Part shown: positions 52,897 to 60,194 of the stretch, piece by piece | How positions within the stretch are numbered: position 1 is the first letter of the stretch | How the letters are laid out: each line of letters opens with the position of its first letter | Origin: Parapedobacter composti | GTDB taxonomy: Bacteria > Bacteroidota > Bacteroidia > Sphingobacteriales > Sphingobacteriaceae | Direction: 5' to 3' | Assembly: GCF_900112315.1 (NCBI RefSeq) | Contig: NZ_FOLL01000010.1 | Span: forward strand, 62,001-126,000 | DNA length: 64,000 bases | Notes under the pieces: generated by a model | The model's input: the letters and a program-made list of their open reading frames with translations, nothing else | Told to the model about the DNA's origin: nothing | Database searches by the model: none | Translations under genes and position numbers: made by a program

Positions 52897-54060
52897 ATGA
52901 CAAAGAAACTTGAACAGACCTGGCGGTGGTACGGCCCTGCCGACACGGTATCTTTACAAGACATTAAACAAGCCGGAGCGACCGGTATCGTAACCGCTCT
53001 TCATCATATTCCGCATGGCGAGGTTTGGCCCGTGGATGATATCCGTGAACGTAAAACCGATATTGAGGCAGCGGGGCTTAGGTGGAGCGTGGTGGAAAGC
53101 GTGCCTGTGCATGAAGCTATTAAAACCCGAAGGGCAGATGCGCAGCGTTACCTGGAAAATTACAGGCAAACCCTACGAAACCTTGCCCAGGAGGGTATTA
53201 AGACGATTTGCTATAATTTTATGCCCGTACTGGACTGGACACGCACCCAACTTGATTTAGAAATGAAAGACGGCTCCAAAGCGCTGTATTTCAATTGGAA
53301 CGATTTAGCTGTCTTTGATTTGTTTGTACTGAAGCGCGAGGGCGCCGAGCGGGACTACCCCGACGACGTCAAAGCCGAAGCCCAAAGACGGTATGAAAGT
53401 TATACGGACGATCAGATCGCTTTGTTGAACACCAATATCCTGATGGGTATTCCTGGCGAACGGAGCACTGAACTGGATGAACTTCGCGAAAGCATCCGCG
53501 AGTACGCCGATATCGGTTTTGACGGCTTACGTAAAAACCTAATCTGGTTTTTGTCATCCATTGCCGATGTTTGCGAAGAGCACGGCATCCGCATGACCAT
53601 TCACCCTGACGACCCGCCTGATCCGATTTTGGGCCTGCCCCGGATAGCCAGTAATAAGGAAGATTTGCTTTACATTATCCGCGAACTGGACAGGCCATTC
53701 AATGGCATTTGTTTCTGCACCGGATCGCTGGGCGCTGGCATGACCAACGATATTCCGGCTATTTTTGACGCCGTGAAGGAACGCGTTTATTTTGTGCACT
53801 TACGTAATGTCAAGAAAGACGCACAGGGAAACTTCTTCGAGGCTGACCACTTAGATGGCGATGTAAATATGTACGCGGTCATGAAGGCGCTGGTAGCCGA
53901 GAACCAACGGCGCAACACACCTATCCCCTTCCGGCCGGACCATGGTCATCAGATGCTGGATGACCTCCAAAAGACCACCGCCCCCGGTTATTCGGCTATT
54001 GGCCGTCTTCGCGGGCTGGCAGAATTACGCGGATTAGAACTTGGCATCACTGGTCAATAA
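52897..54060 (+). CDS. uxuA: Mannonate dehydratase
   Basis: UxuA, 387 residues, dehydrates D-mannonate to 2-keto-3-deoxygluconate. Motifs: TWRWYGPADTVSLQDIKQAGATGIVTALHHIP, GLRWSVVESVPVHEAIK, the cysteine/acid region FNGICFCTGSLGA, VYFVHLRNVKK and RPDHGHQMLDD with metal-binding His. Complete. The last seven codons and stop lie in a perfect 23-bp tandem duplication. Confidence 0.96.
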   Translation: MTKKLEQTWRWYGPADTVSLQDIKQAGATGIVTALHHIPHGEVWPVDDIRERKTDIEAAGLRWSVVESVPVHEAIKTRRADAQRYLENYRQTLRNLAQEGIKTICYNFMPVLDWTRTQLDLEMKDGSKALYFNWNDLAVFDLFVLKREGAERDYPDDVKAEAQRRYESYTDDQIALLNTNILMGIPGERSTELDELRESIREYADIGFDGLRKNLIWFLSSIADVCEEHGIRMTIHPDDPPDPILGLPRIASNKEDLLYIIRELDRPFNGICFCTGSLGAGMTNDIPAIFDAVKERVYFVHLRNVKKDAQGNFFEADHLDGDVNMYAVMKALVAENQRRNTPIPFRPDHGHQMLDDLQKTTAPGYSAIGRLRGLAELRGLELGITGQ

Positions 54061-54083
54061 AACTTGGCATCACTGGTCAATAA
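54038..54083 (+). repeat. Perfect 23-bp tandem duplication at the uxuA stop
   Basis: Copy 1 (54038-54060) is the end of uxuA including its TAA; copy 2 (54061-54083) is identical and untranslated, ending 7 bp before the uxaC ATG. The identity continues three bases past copy 2. It looks like a recent slip duplication that moved uxaC 23 bp away from uxuA. Confidence 0.9.
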
Positions 54084-54090
54084 AACGGAT

Positions 54091-55494
54091 ATGGCTTATT
54101 TTATTCACGATAACTTTCTACTGCATACCGACGTGGCCCAACGGCTGTATCACGATTATGCCAAAGCGTTGCCCATTATCGATTATCATTCGCATTTGCC
54201 GCCGGATACGGTGGCTGCCGATTCCTATTTCGATAACATCACACACATCTGGCTGGCTGGAGACCACTACAAATGGCGGGCACAGCGGGCGCTGGGCATT
54301 CCGGAAAAGTACATCACCGGCGATGCGGATGACCGGGAAAAATTCCGCAAATGGGCGGAAACCGTACCTTACACGCTGCGGAACCCGTTATACCACTGGA
54401 CCCACATGGAACTAAAGAACCCATTTGGCGTTACTGAATTGCTGGGGCCCGATAATGCTGATGCTATTTTCGATAATACCTCGGCCCGATTGCAAACACC
54501 CGGCTTCTCACCCCGTGGGCTCCTGCGCCATTTCAACGTGGAAATGGTAGGCACCACGGATGACCCCACTGACGACCTTAATCACCACCGGATCATCGCT
54601 CAGTCGGGATTCGAGACCAAGGTGTTGCCCTCGTTTCGACCGGACAAGGTCTTCCAACTTAGTAAAGGCGATCAATACCGGCACTATATCAGAAAGCTGG
54701 AAGCCAGCAGCGGCGTCGCTATTGTTGATCTGGATACTTTGTTGGATGCCCTATGGAAGCGGCTGTATTACTTCCATGCCCACGGTTGCCGCATCGCGGA
54801 TCATGGCTTGAGTCATCTGCCGGAGGCTGGTACGTCGGCCGTTTCTTTGGATGAGGTATTCAAACAAGTGCTCGATGGCAACGACCGCCTCGCTGCCGAG
54901 CATGAAGAAGCGTTCACTTATGTGGTTCTGTCTGAGCTGTGCAAGCTGTATCACGATAAGGGCTGGGTGCAGCAATTCCATCTTGGCCCGCTACGCAACA
55001 CCAATAACCGGAAATTGCGCGAGCTCGGCCCTGATACCGGTTATGATTCCATCGGCGATTTCCGGCAGGCAGTAAGCATGCAGCGGTTTTTCAATGCGCT
55101 GGAAGAAGAGGACCGATTGGCCAAGACCATTGTGTATAACCTGAACCCGTCGGACAATGCCGTATTTGCAGCCATGATGGGAAATTTCCAAGCCGAGGGA
55201 ATCAAAGGAAAAATGCAATTCGGCTCTGGCTGGTGGTTTCTGGATCAATTAGACGGCATGACCCAACAGTTGAATACATTATCGAATATCGGGCTGATCA
55301 GCTGTTTTGTGGGCATGCTTACGGATTCAAGGAGCTTTCTCTCCTACTCTCGCCACGATTATTTCAGAAGACTGCTCTGCAGCCTTTTTGCTGAAGACAT
55401 CAACCGGGGGCTTATACCGGATGACATCCAGTGGACCGGCAAAATCATCCAGGATATTTGTTACCACAATGCCAAAGGATATTTTGAATACTAA
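54091..55494 (+). CDS. uxaC: Glucuronate isomerase
   Basis: UxaC, 467 residues, isomerises D-glucuronate to D-fructuronate (and galacturonate to tagaturonate). Start at ATG 54091 (MAYFIHDNFLLHTDVAQRLY), not the in-frame TTG at 54064 inside a duplication. Amidohydrolase-fold motifs IIDYHSHLPPDTVA (metal-binding His-x-His), HWTHMELKNPFGV, MVGTTDDPTDDL and QFHLGPLRNTNNR are present. Third gene of an SDR-uxuA-uxaC operon that takes glucuronate to KDG; the kinase and aldolase lie outside the window. Confidence 0.96.
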   Translation: MAYFIHDNFLLHTDVAQRLYHDYAKALPIIDYHSHLPPDTVAADSYFDNITHIWLAGDHYKWRAQRALGIPEKYITGDADDREKFRKWAETVPYTLRNPLYHWTHMELKNPFGVTELLGPDNADAIFDNTSARLQTPGFSPRGLLRHFNVEMVGTTDDPTDDLNHHRIIAQSGFETKVLPSFRPDKVFQLSKGDQYRHYIRKLEASSGVAIVDLDTLLDALWKRLYYFHAHGCRIADHGLSHLPEAGTSAVSLDEVFKQVLDGNDRLAAEHEEAFTYVVLSELCKLYHDKGWVQQFHLGPLRNTNNRKLRELGPDTGYDSIGDFRQAVSMQRFFNALEEEDRLAKTIVYNLNPSDNAVFAAMMGNFQAEGIKGKMQFGSGWWFLDQLDGMTQQLNTLSNIGLISCFVGMLTDSRSFLSYSRHDYFRRLLCSLFAEDINRGLIPDDIQWTGKIIQDICYHNAKGYFEY

Positions 55495-55568
55495 CGACTG
55501 GGCCGCTGACTTTCCGGCGGCCCTACCGTTCACGGCGACCTCCAGTCCGCTATAGGCCGTCCTATCAT

Positions 55569-55604
55569 AAAAAAAGGACAAGCGATGAAAATCTTCACTT
55601 GTCC
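55569..55604 (-). terminator. Intrinsic terminator behind tRNA-Arg
   Basis: On the minus strand GGACAAG (55598-55604) pairs with CTTGTCC (55576-55582) and is followed by seven T (55569-55575), 8 nt below the tRNA 3' end. Confidence 0.8.
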
Positions 55605-55611
55605 TATCTTG

Positions 55612-55683
55612 TAGCCTCGACAGGAATCGAACCTGTATCAAAAGTTTAGGAAACTTCTATTCTATCCATTGAACTACGAGGCC
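55612..55683 (-). tRNA. tRNA-Arg (anticodon CCU)
   Basis: Cloverleaf on the minus strand: acceptor GGCCTCG / CGAGGCT (7 bp, first pair G-U), D-arm with AGTTCAATGGATAGAA, anticodon loop TTCCTAA with anticodon CCT (55648-55650), T-arm ACAGG-TTCGATT-CCTGT and discriminator A. CCA is not encoded. Reads AGG codons. A U-tract terminator follows. Confidence 0.95.
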
Positions 55684-55816
55684 TAAACGTCGGGAGCAAA
55701 AATACGATTTTATGCTATATCTGAAAAACATTTCCTCAATCGCGGCATAACGCGGTAAGATAGATGATTTAAATGGCCTATTGACAAAAACAATACTGTT
55801 GATGCCAAGGAAACCG

Positions 55817-55824
55817 TATCTTTG
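55817..55824 (+). promoter_or_regulatory. Promoter -7 element of the peroxiredoxin operon
   Basis: TATCTTTG matches TAnnTTTG; the start codon lies 27 nt downstream, giving a leader of about 20 nt. TTG at 55799-55801 is 15 nt upstream. Confidence 0.6.
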
Positions 55825-55851
55825 CAGCGTCAAATAAATATTGGATTTACT

Positions 55852-56496
55852 ATGAGTTTTACAGGAAAAAAATTCCCAAACATTACAGTCGATGCCATAG
55901 ATTACCTCGGCGACAATCTATCTATCAATATTTTTGAGGAAGCCACAAAAAAAGGTAAAAAGGTATTGCTGTTTTGGTATCCCAAAGATTTTACGTTCGT
56001 ATGCCCCACGGAACTGCATGCCTTCCAAGAGGCATTGCCCGAATTCGAAAAGCGCAACACCGTTGTTATTGGCGCATCATGCGACACCAACGAGGTTCAT
56101 TTCGCATGGTTGAATACGGCAAAGGATAACGGCGGTATCGAAGGCGTTACCTACCCGATTCTTGCGGATACCAACCGCAACCTTTCGCGCATATTGGGCA
56201 TATTGGAAGGAGAAGAGAAAGAAAATGACGAATTCGGTTACCTTTTCGAAGGCTCGAATGTACCTTTCCGCGCTACTTACCTCATCGATGAACAAGGCAA
56301 AGTATTCCACGAAAGCGTGAACGACATGCCTGTTGGCCGCAACGTAAAAGAGTACCTTCGCCTAATCGACGCTTACGCCCACGTGCAGAAATTCGGTGAA
56401 GTATGCCCGGCCAACTGGGAAGAAGGAAAGGAAGCCATGCATGCTACCCGCGATGGCGTGGCCAGCTACTTGGCAAGCCAGGTTTCTCTGAGCTAA
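55852..56496 (+). CDS. Typical 2-Cys peroxiredoxin (AhpC/TSA family)
   Basis: Peroxidase of 214 residues that reduces hydrogen peroxide and organic peroxides. Peroxidatic Cys51 in KDFTFVCPTEL and resolving Cys near 185 in GEVCPANW identify a typical 2-Cys enzyme. The ATG at 55852 is used; a TTG at 55822 lies within the promoter element. A thioredoxin-like gene and a small protein follow and may serve as its reductant, with the caveat that this is context only. Confidence 0.95.
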   Translation: MSFTGKKFPNITVDAIDYLGDNLSINIFEEATKKGKKVLLFWYPKDFTFVCPTELHAFQEALPEFEKRNTVVIGASCDTNEVHFAWLNTAKDNGGIEGVTYPILADTNRNLSRILGILEGEEKENDEFGYLFEGSNVPFRATYLIDEQGKVFHESVNDMPVGRNVKEYLRLIDAYAHVQKFGEVCPANWEEGKEAMHATRDGVASYLASQVSLS

Positions 56497-56573
56497 GCAA
56501 TACCACACTAATTAAGGCGCACGGGGGTTGACGTTTCGCTCAACCTCCGCGCCTCTCCAAAAAAATTTTTGTC

Positions 56574-56888
56574 ATGTTAAAAGAATTAGAAAACGATAAC
56601 TTGGCCGATATCGTCAAGGATAACGATGTCGTGCTGGTACAGTATTCCGCAACTTGGTGCGGGAACTGCAAAATCATGAAACCAAAATTCAAAAAACTGG
56701 CCTCAGAAAACGACCACATCCCTTTCGTCATCGCTGATGCGGAGCGCTTTCCGCTGTCCCGGCAATTGGCCAATGTGAGTAATCTGCCCACGTTTGCCGC
56801 GTTCAAAGGGGGTAAATTGGTTAATCAGGTACAGACCAATAAATTTGATCCATTAATCGAACTGCTGAATGAAGTTACCCATAATTAA
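56574..56888 (+). CDS. Thioredoxin-family protein
   Basis: Thioredoxin fold of 104 residues with redox motif WCGNC (Cys29, Cys32; canonical thioredoxin has WCGPC) and the cis-Pro segment SNLPTFAAFKGGK. Cytosolic, no signal peptide. Lies 77 nt after the peroxiredoxin gene and overlaps the next gene by 20 nt, so it probably reduces the peroxiredoxin. Confidence 0.93.
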   Translation: MLKELENDNLADIVKDNDVVLVQYSATWCGNCKIMKPKFKKLASENDHIPFVIADAERFPLSRQLANVSNLPTFAAFKGGKLVNQVQTNKFDPLIELLNEVTHN

Positions 56889-57129
56889 ACACTTGGTAGA
56901 GTTCATCGATAAGAATGACCAAGACTATGTGCTCGAAACCATTGAGACACTGGAAGCACTTACGGAGGTTCCTTCACTAAAGGATGAAGAACTGGATGTG
57001 ATTGGAGAACTTATCTCTAACCTATATGGTGCTATTGAAGTGGATAAACTGGTTAAAGGCGGCATGAATCAAAAAGAAGCGCTCAACGCATTCATGACAC
57101 GGGTACTGGGCTCCATCGATAAGGCATAA
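56869..57129 (+). CDS. Small conserved protein (DUF6952-like)
   Basis: All-helical acidic protein of 86 residues (MKLPIIKHLVEFIDKNDQDY at the start, PSLKDEELDVIGELISNLYG in the middle). I recall it as the DUF6952 family, which in Bacteroidota follows a thioredoxin and a peroxiredoxin. It overlaps the thioredoxin gene by 20 nt, implying translational coupling. Function unknown. Confidence 0.82.
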   Translation: MKLPIIKHLVEFIDKNDQDYVLETIETLEALTEVPSLKDEELDVIGELISNLYGAIEVDKLVKGGMNQKEALNAFMTRVLGSIDKA

Positions 57130-57362
57130 GTAATGGCAAAGCGCTGCCAACAACCTCTTGTTGACAACGGCACTTTTGTGGAAAACTTACCGTTTGCCTA
57201 ACAGCGATTTGGCTACTTATTATTGTAACTTTACCGTTGTTAAAGGTTAACTTCTTATAGGCCGCTTTGGCAGTTTTGGTTAAAACATCTCGTTTTTCCT
57301 CTTGGTGCTCATGTACATTGCGGTTTTTTAAGGTGTAAATGGTTTTTTAATTGTTAATTTGC
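57130..57362. other. Intergenic region before the PIG-L gene
   Basis: About 230 nt without a credible gene. It holds a single DnaA-box-like TGTGGAAAA (57177-57185), a near-consensus -7 element TAACTTTA (57226-57233), a small GTTAA/TTAAC dyad just after it, and then AT-rich sequence leading into a strong terminator. A transcript from the -7 element to that terminator would be about 155 nt, so an untranslated RNA or a 5' leader is possible but unproven. Confidence 0.35.
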
Positions 57363-57407
57363 AAAAGCCGTCCCGGCGTAAACTGGGACGGCTTTTGTTT
57401 TGTTTTT
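57363..57407 (+). terminator. Intrinsic terminator before the PIG-L gene
   Basis: Perfect 12-bp stem AAAAGCCGTCCC (57363-57374) with GGGACGGCTTTT (57385-57396), 10-nt loop, followed by T-rich sequence (ttttgttttgtttttctt region). It lies 233 nt after the peroxiredoxin operon and 34 nt before the PIG-L start, so it either ends the former or sits in the leader of the latter. Confidence 0.85.
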
Positions 57408-57429
57408 CTTAAACCGCTATATTTAAACC

Positions 57430-59868
57430 ATGAATGTAAAGCGCTTACTACTTTCACTTTTACCGCTATCCATATCAATTTTTCCATCAATTGCCCAAAC
57501 ACACCCCCCGGCTCATGCAGGGGAAATCAAACAAGCTATCAAGAAACTGAACACGTTGGGCTCGGTACTCTATCTTGCGGCACATCCGGACGACGAAAAT
57601 ACGAGGCTGATTGCTTGGCTGGCCAAAGAAAAATTGTATCGGACCGGCTATTTATCGCTTACCCGCGGTGACGGAGGACAGAACCTTATTGGCACGGAAC
57701 AAGCGGAAGTACTCGGCCTTATCCGCACCAACGAACTGTTAGCTGCCCGGAACGTGGACGGTGGTGAACAGTTCTTTTCGCGTGCCATTGATTTCGGGTT
57801 TTCCAAAACCTGGGAGGAGACCTTTCGCATCTGGGGGCGCGAACAGATCCTTGCCGACGCAGTTTGGGTAATCCGGAAATTCCGGCCGGATGTAATCATC
57901 ACCCGCTTTCCACCCGATGAACGAGCGGGGCATGGCCATCACCAGGCTTCAGCCCTGCTGGCTATTGAGGCGTTCCGGGCTGCTGCCGACCCGCAACGCT
58001 TTCCGGAACAACTCAAAACCATACCAGTATGGCAAGCCAAGCGCTTGCTTTGGAACACATCCAGCTTTTTTCAAGGTTCTCCGCCTTCGTCTGCCCATTT
58101 TTTTATAAATGTTGGCGACTACAACCCTTTCGTGGGACAATCATACGGTGAGATTGCCGCCGAAAGCCGCTCAAAGCACAAAAGCCAAGGGTTCGGTTCG
58201 CCCCGCCAACGGGGCAATAGCGTGGAACGCTTTGAAGTGTTGCAAGGTGACGCTCCGGAACATACACTCTTTGATGGTATTGAAACCTCGTGGAAGCGCG
58301 TAGGGGCGTCTGACGAAATACCGCGCATGATTGACGAACTCTATCATGCATTTGACGGGGAACACCCGGAAAAATCAATTCCCGGACTTATAGCCTTGCT
58401 TGACGAAGTGGAACAGATCAACGATACGTATTGGAAAGCACAAAAAACGGCGGAAATCAAAGAGCTTGTCCTGGCCTGCGGCGGGATATGGATGGAAAGT
58501 ACGGCTCCTGCCCCCAAATATGCCGTGGGCGAACAAATCCCTGTCAGCACCGCTTATATTGTGCGGAGGCCGGGCGTGAAAGTAATGGTGAGTGACACCA
58601 TCCTTCCCTTCAATGAAATCCATGAAGAAACATCGGCTTTCAACGCCGATCTCGTCACCCAGCCCTACTGGCTACGACGCCCTCACGCATTGGGAAGTTT
58701 TGTCATTGACAATCCCAACGATGTGGGCCGGCCGGAAAACAGCAATGCTCCAAAAACCAGCATTACCCTCCAAATTAACGACAGAGCCCTGACGTTTGAA
58801 CGGCCAATCATTTATAAATATACAGATCCGGTGAGGGGAGAAGTGCATGAACCGCTCGTTATTGCCCCGCCGATTACCGCCAACCTGAACCAAAAAGCAT
58901 TGGTCTTCAACGGCAATGCACCCAAAACACTGGAAGTGGTTTTTGCCGCTCACGGGCAGCAACCCGTGTCGGCTACTGCTTCGCTTCGTTTACCGGAAGG
59001 CTGGAAGGCTGAACCGCAGCAAATAACGCTCTCGTTCTCGGCGAAGTCTGAAGAGACAGTATCCCGGTTTACGATCTATCCCGGCGAACGGTCGTCGCTC
59101 ACCGACTCGCTCAGCGTGGTCTTACAATACGATGGCGCTGCCGGAACCGCTAAGGCCCTGCGGTCTATTGCGTATGAACATATCCCCCGCATCACATGGT
59201 TCCCTCCTTCAGCGGCCCGGCTAAGTAAAATAGAAACGGGTATATCCGCCTCCCGAATCGGCTATTTGCCTGGAGCGGGCGACCTGATTCCAAATACGTT
59301 ACGGGAAATCGGCCTGCAAGTAGATATATTAAACGAACAAGACGTGCTATCGGGAGACCTATCACAATATGACGCCATTGTCACAGGCGTACGCTTATAT
59401 AATGTGAACGAACGCGTGCGATATATGCAGCCACGTCTGCTTGACTATGTGAAAAACGGAGGCACATTATTGGTACAGTATAATACGAGCGGTGGACTGA
59501 AGATACCTGATCTGGGGCCCTACCCATTCGCCTTAAGCCGCACCCGTGTGACCGATGAAGCAGCTGAAGTAACCTTTATTGAAACTGATAACCGGATACT
59601 CAATTACCCAAACAAAATTACGGCTGCTGATTTCGATGGCTGGATACAGGAACGTGGATTGTATTTTGTAAGCGATGCCGACCCCCGATATAATCAGCCG
59701 TTACGTATGGCTGATCCCGGTGAAACACCCAATGAAGGCGCTCTCTTGGTAACCCGCTATGGCAAAGGTAACTTTGTTTATACATCGCTTGCTTTTTTCC
59801 GGCAATTACCGGCAGGTGTGCCGGGTGCATATAGATTATTTGTAAATTTGCTCGCGAAACCCAATTGA
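57430..59868 (+). CDS. PIG-L (LmbE) family deacetylase, large secreted form
   Basis: Exported protein of 812 residues with a signal peptide ending near FPSIAQT. Residues about 40-230 are a PIG-L zinc deacetylase with the metal motif AAHPDDEN and the later His in RAGHGHHQAS. The remaining 570 residues are beta-rich (APAPKYAVGEQIPVSTAYIV, a possible NPCBM/alpha-galactosidase-associated type domain) and end in an alpha/beta segment (LDYVKNGGTLLVQYNTS). Family members deacetylate N-acetyl sugars; the substrate here is unknown. First gene of an operon with two small membrane proteins and a sodium:solute symporter. Confidence 0.9.
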   Translation: MNVKRLLLSLLPLSISIFPSIAQTHPPAHAGEIKQAIKKLNTLGSVLYLAAHPDDENTRLIAWLAKEKLYRTGYLSLTRGDGGQNLIGTEQAEVLGLIRTNELLAARNVDGGEQFFSRAIDFGFSKTWEETFRIWGREQILADAVWVIRKFRPDVIITRFPPDERAGHGHHQASALLAIEAFRAAADPQRFPEQLKTIPVWQAKRLLWNTSSFFQGSPPSSAHFFINVGDYNPFVGQSYGEIAAESRSKHKSQGFGSPRQRGNSVERFEVLQGDAPEHTLFDGIETSWKRVGASDEIPRMIDELYHAFDGEHPEKSIPGLIALLDEVEQINDTYWKAQKTAEIKELVLACGGIWMESTAPAPKYAVGEQIPVSTAYIVRRPGVKVMVSDTILPFNEIHEETSAFNADLVTQPYWLRRPHALGSFVIDNPNDVGRPENSNAPKTSITLQINDRALTFERPIIYKYTDPVRGEVHEPLVIAPPITANLNQKALVFNGNAPKTLEVVFAAHGQQPVSATASLRLPEGWKAEPQQITLSFSAKSEETVSRFTIYPGERSSLTDSLSVVLQYDGAAGTAKALRSIAYEHIPRITWFPPSAARLSKIETGISASRIGYLPGAGDLIPNTLREIGLQVDILNEQDVLSGDLSQYDAIVTGVRLYNVNERVRYMQPRLLDYVKNGGTLLVQYNTSGGLKIPDLGPYPFALSRTRVTDEAAEVTFIETDNRILNYPNKITAADFDGWIQERGLYFVSDADPRYNQPLRMADPGETPNEGALLVTRYGKGNFVYTSLAFFRQLPAGVPGAYRLFVNLLAKPN

Positions 59869-59884
59869 TTAAGCATATATTGAA

Positions 59885-60085
59885 ATGGAAAAGCACATTG
59901 AAGAACATTCAAAAGAAAAAAACATCAACAGCTACTTTTACCTGCTGGGGGCAATATTCGGCGGATTGACCGGCGGCTTCACGCAAGAGAGCTTTCTCGC
60001 GACCATCATTGGCGCCGTGATCGGGCTATTGTTTGCCGGTTTTTTCGTCGGCAACCTGCTCAAAAGCCGGGAGCATGATCGATAA
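59885..60085 (+). CDS. Small two-helix membrane protein
   Basis: Unrecognised 66-residue protein with a charged N-terminus (MEKHIEEHSKEKN) and two predicted membrane segments (about 17-33 and 40-58) rich in Gly and Ala (GAIFGGLTGGF, AVIGLLFAGFFVG). Starts 17 nt after the PIG-L stop and overlaps the next tiny gene by 11 nt. Its length, composition and tight packing support a real gene; no function is proposed. Confidence 0.7.
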   Translation: MEKHIEEHSKEKNINSYFYLLGAIFGGLTGGFTQESFLATIIGAVIGLLFAGFFVGNLLKSREHDR

Positions 60086-60194
60086 AGGGCTTCCTCCTTT
60101 TGTCCGCAATTGGAGACGTTTTTATTGGATTGTTGTACTTTGGTTGCTGGCATTAATCGTACTGTTTTACCTATTCACTAAGCATTTTGGATGA
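60075..60194 (+). CDS. 39-residue single-helix membrane protein
   Basis: Short gene of 40 codons beginning MIDKGLPPFVRNWRRFYW and ending in a single membrane helix (about 18-36, WIVVLWLLALIVLFYLF) with basic residues before it. It overlaps the previous gene by 11 nt and the symporter by ATGA (60191-60194), so both junctions fit translational coupling. Too short for usual gene finders. A small accessory subunit of the symporter is an attractive but untested idea. Confidence 0.72.
   Translation: MIDKGLPPFVRNWRRFYWIVVLWLLALIVLFYLFTKHFG

Noticed and set aside
55612-55683. tRNA-Arg as an attachment site of an integrated element
   Set aside because: No integrase, direct repeat of the tRNA 3' end, or mobile genes nearby.
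57177-57185. Replication origin
   Set aside because: A single DnaA-box-like TGTGGAAAA without clustered boxes, an AT-rich unwinding region of note, or dnaA/dnaN/gidA nearby.
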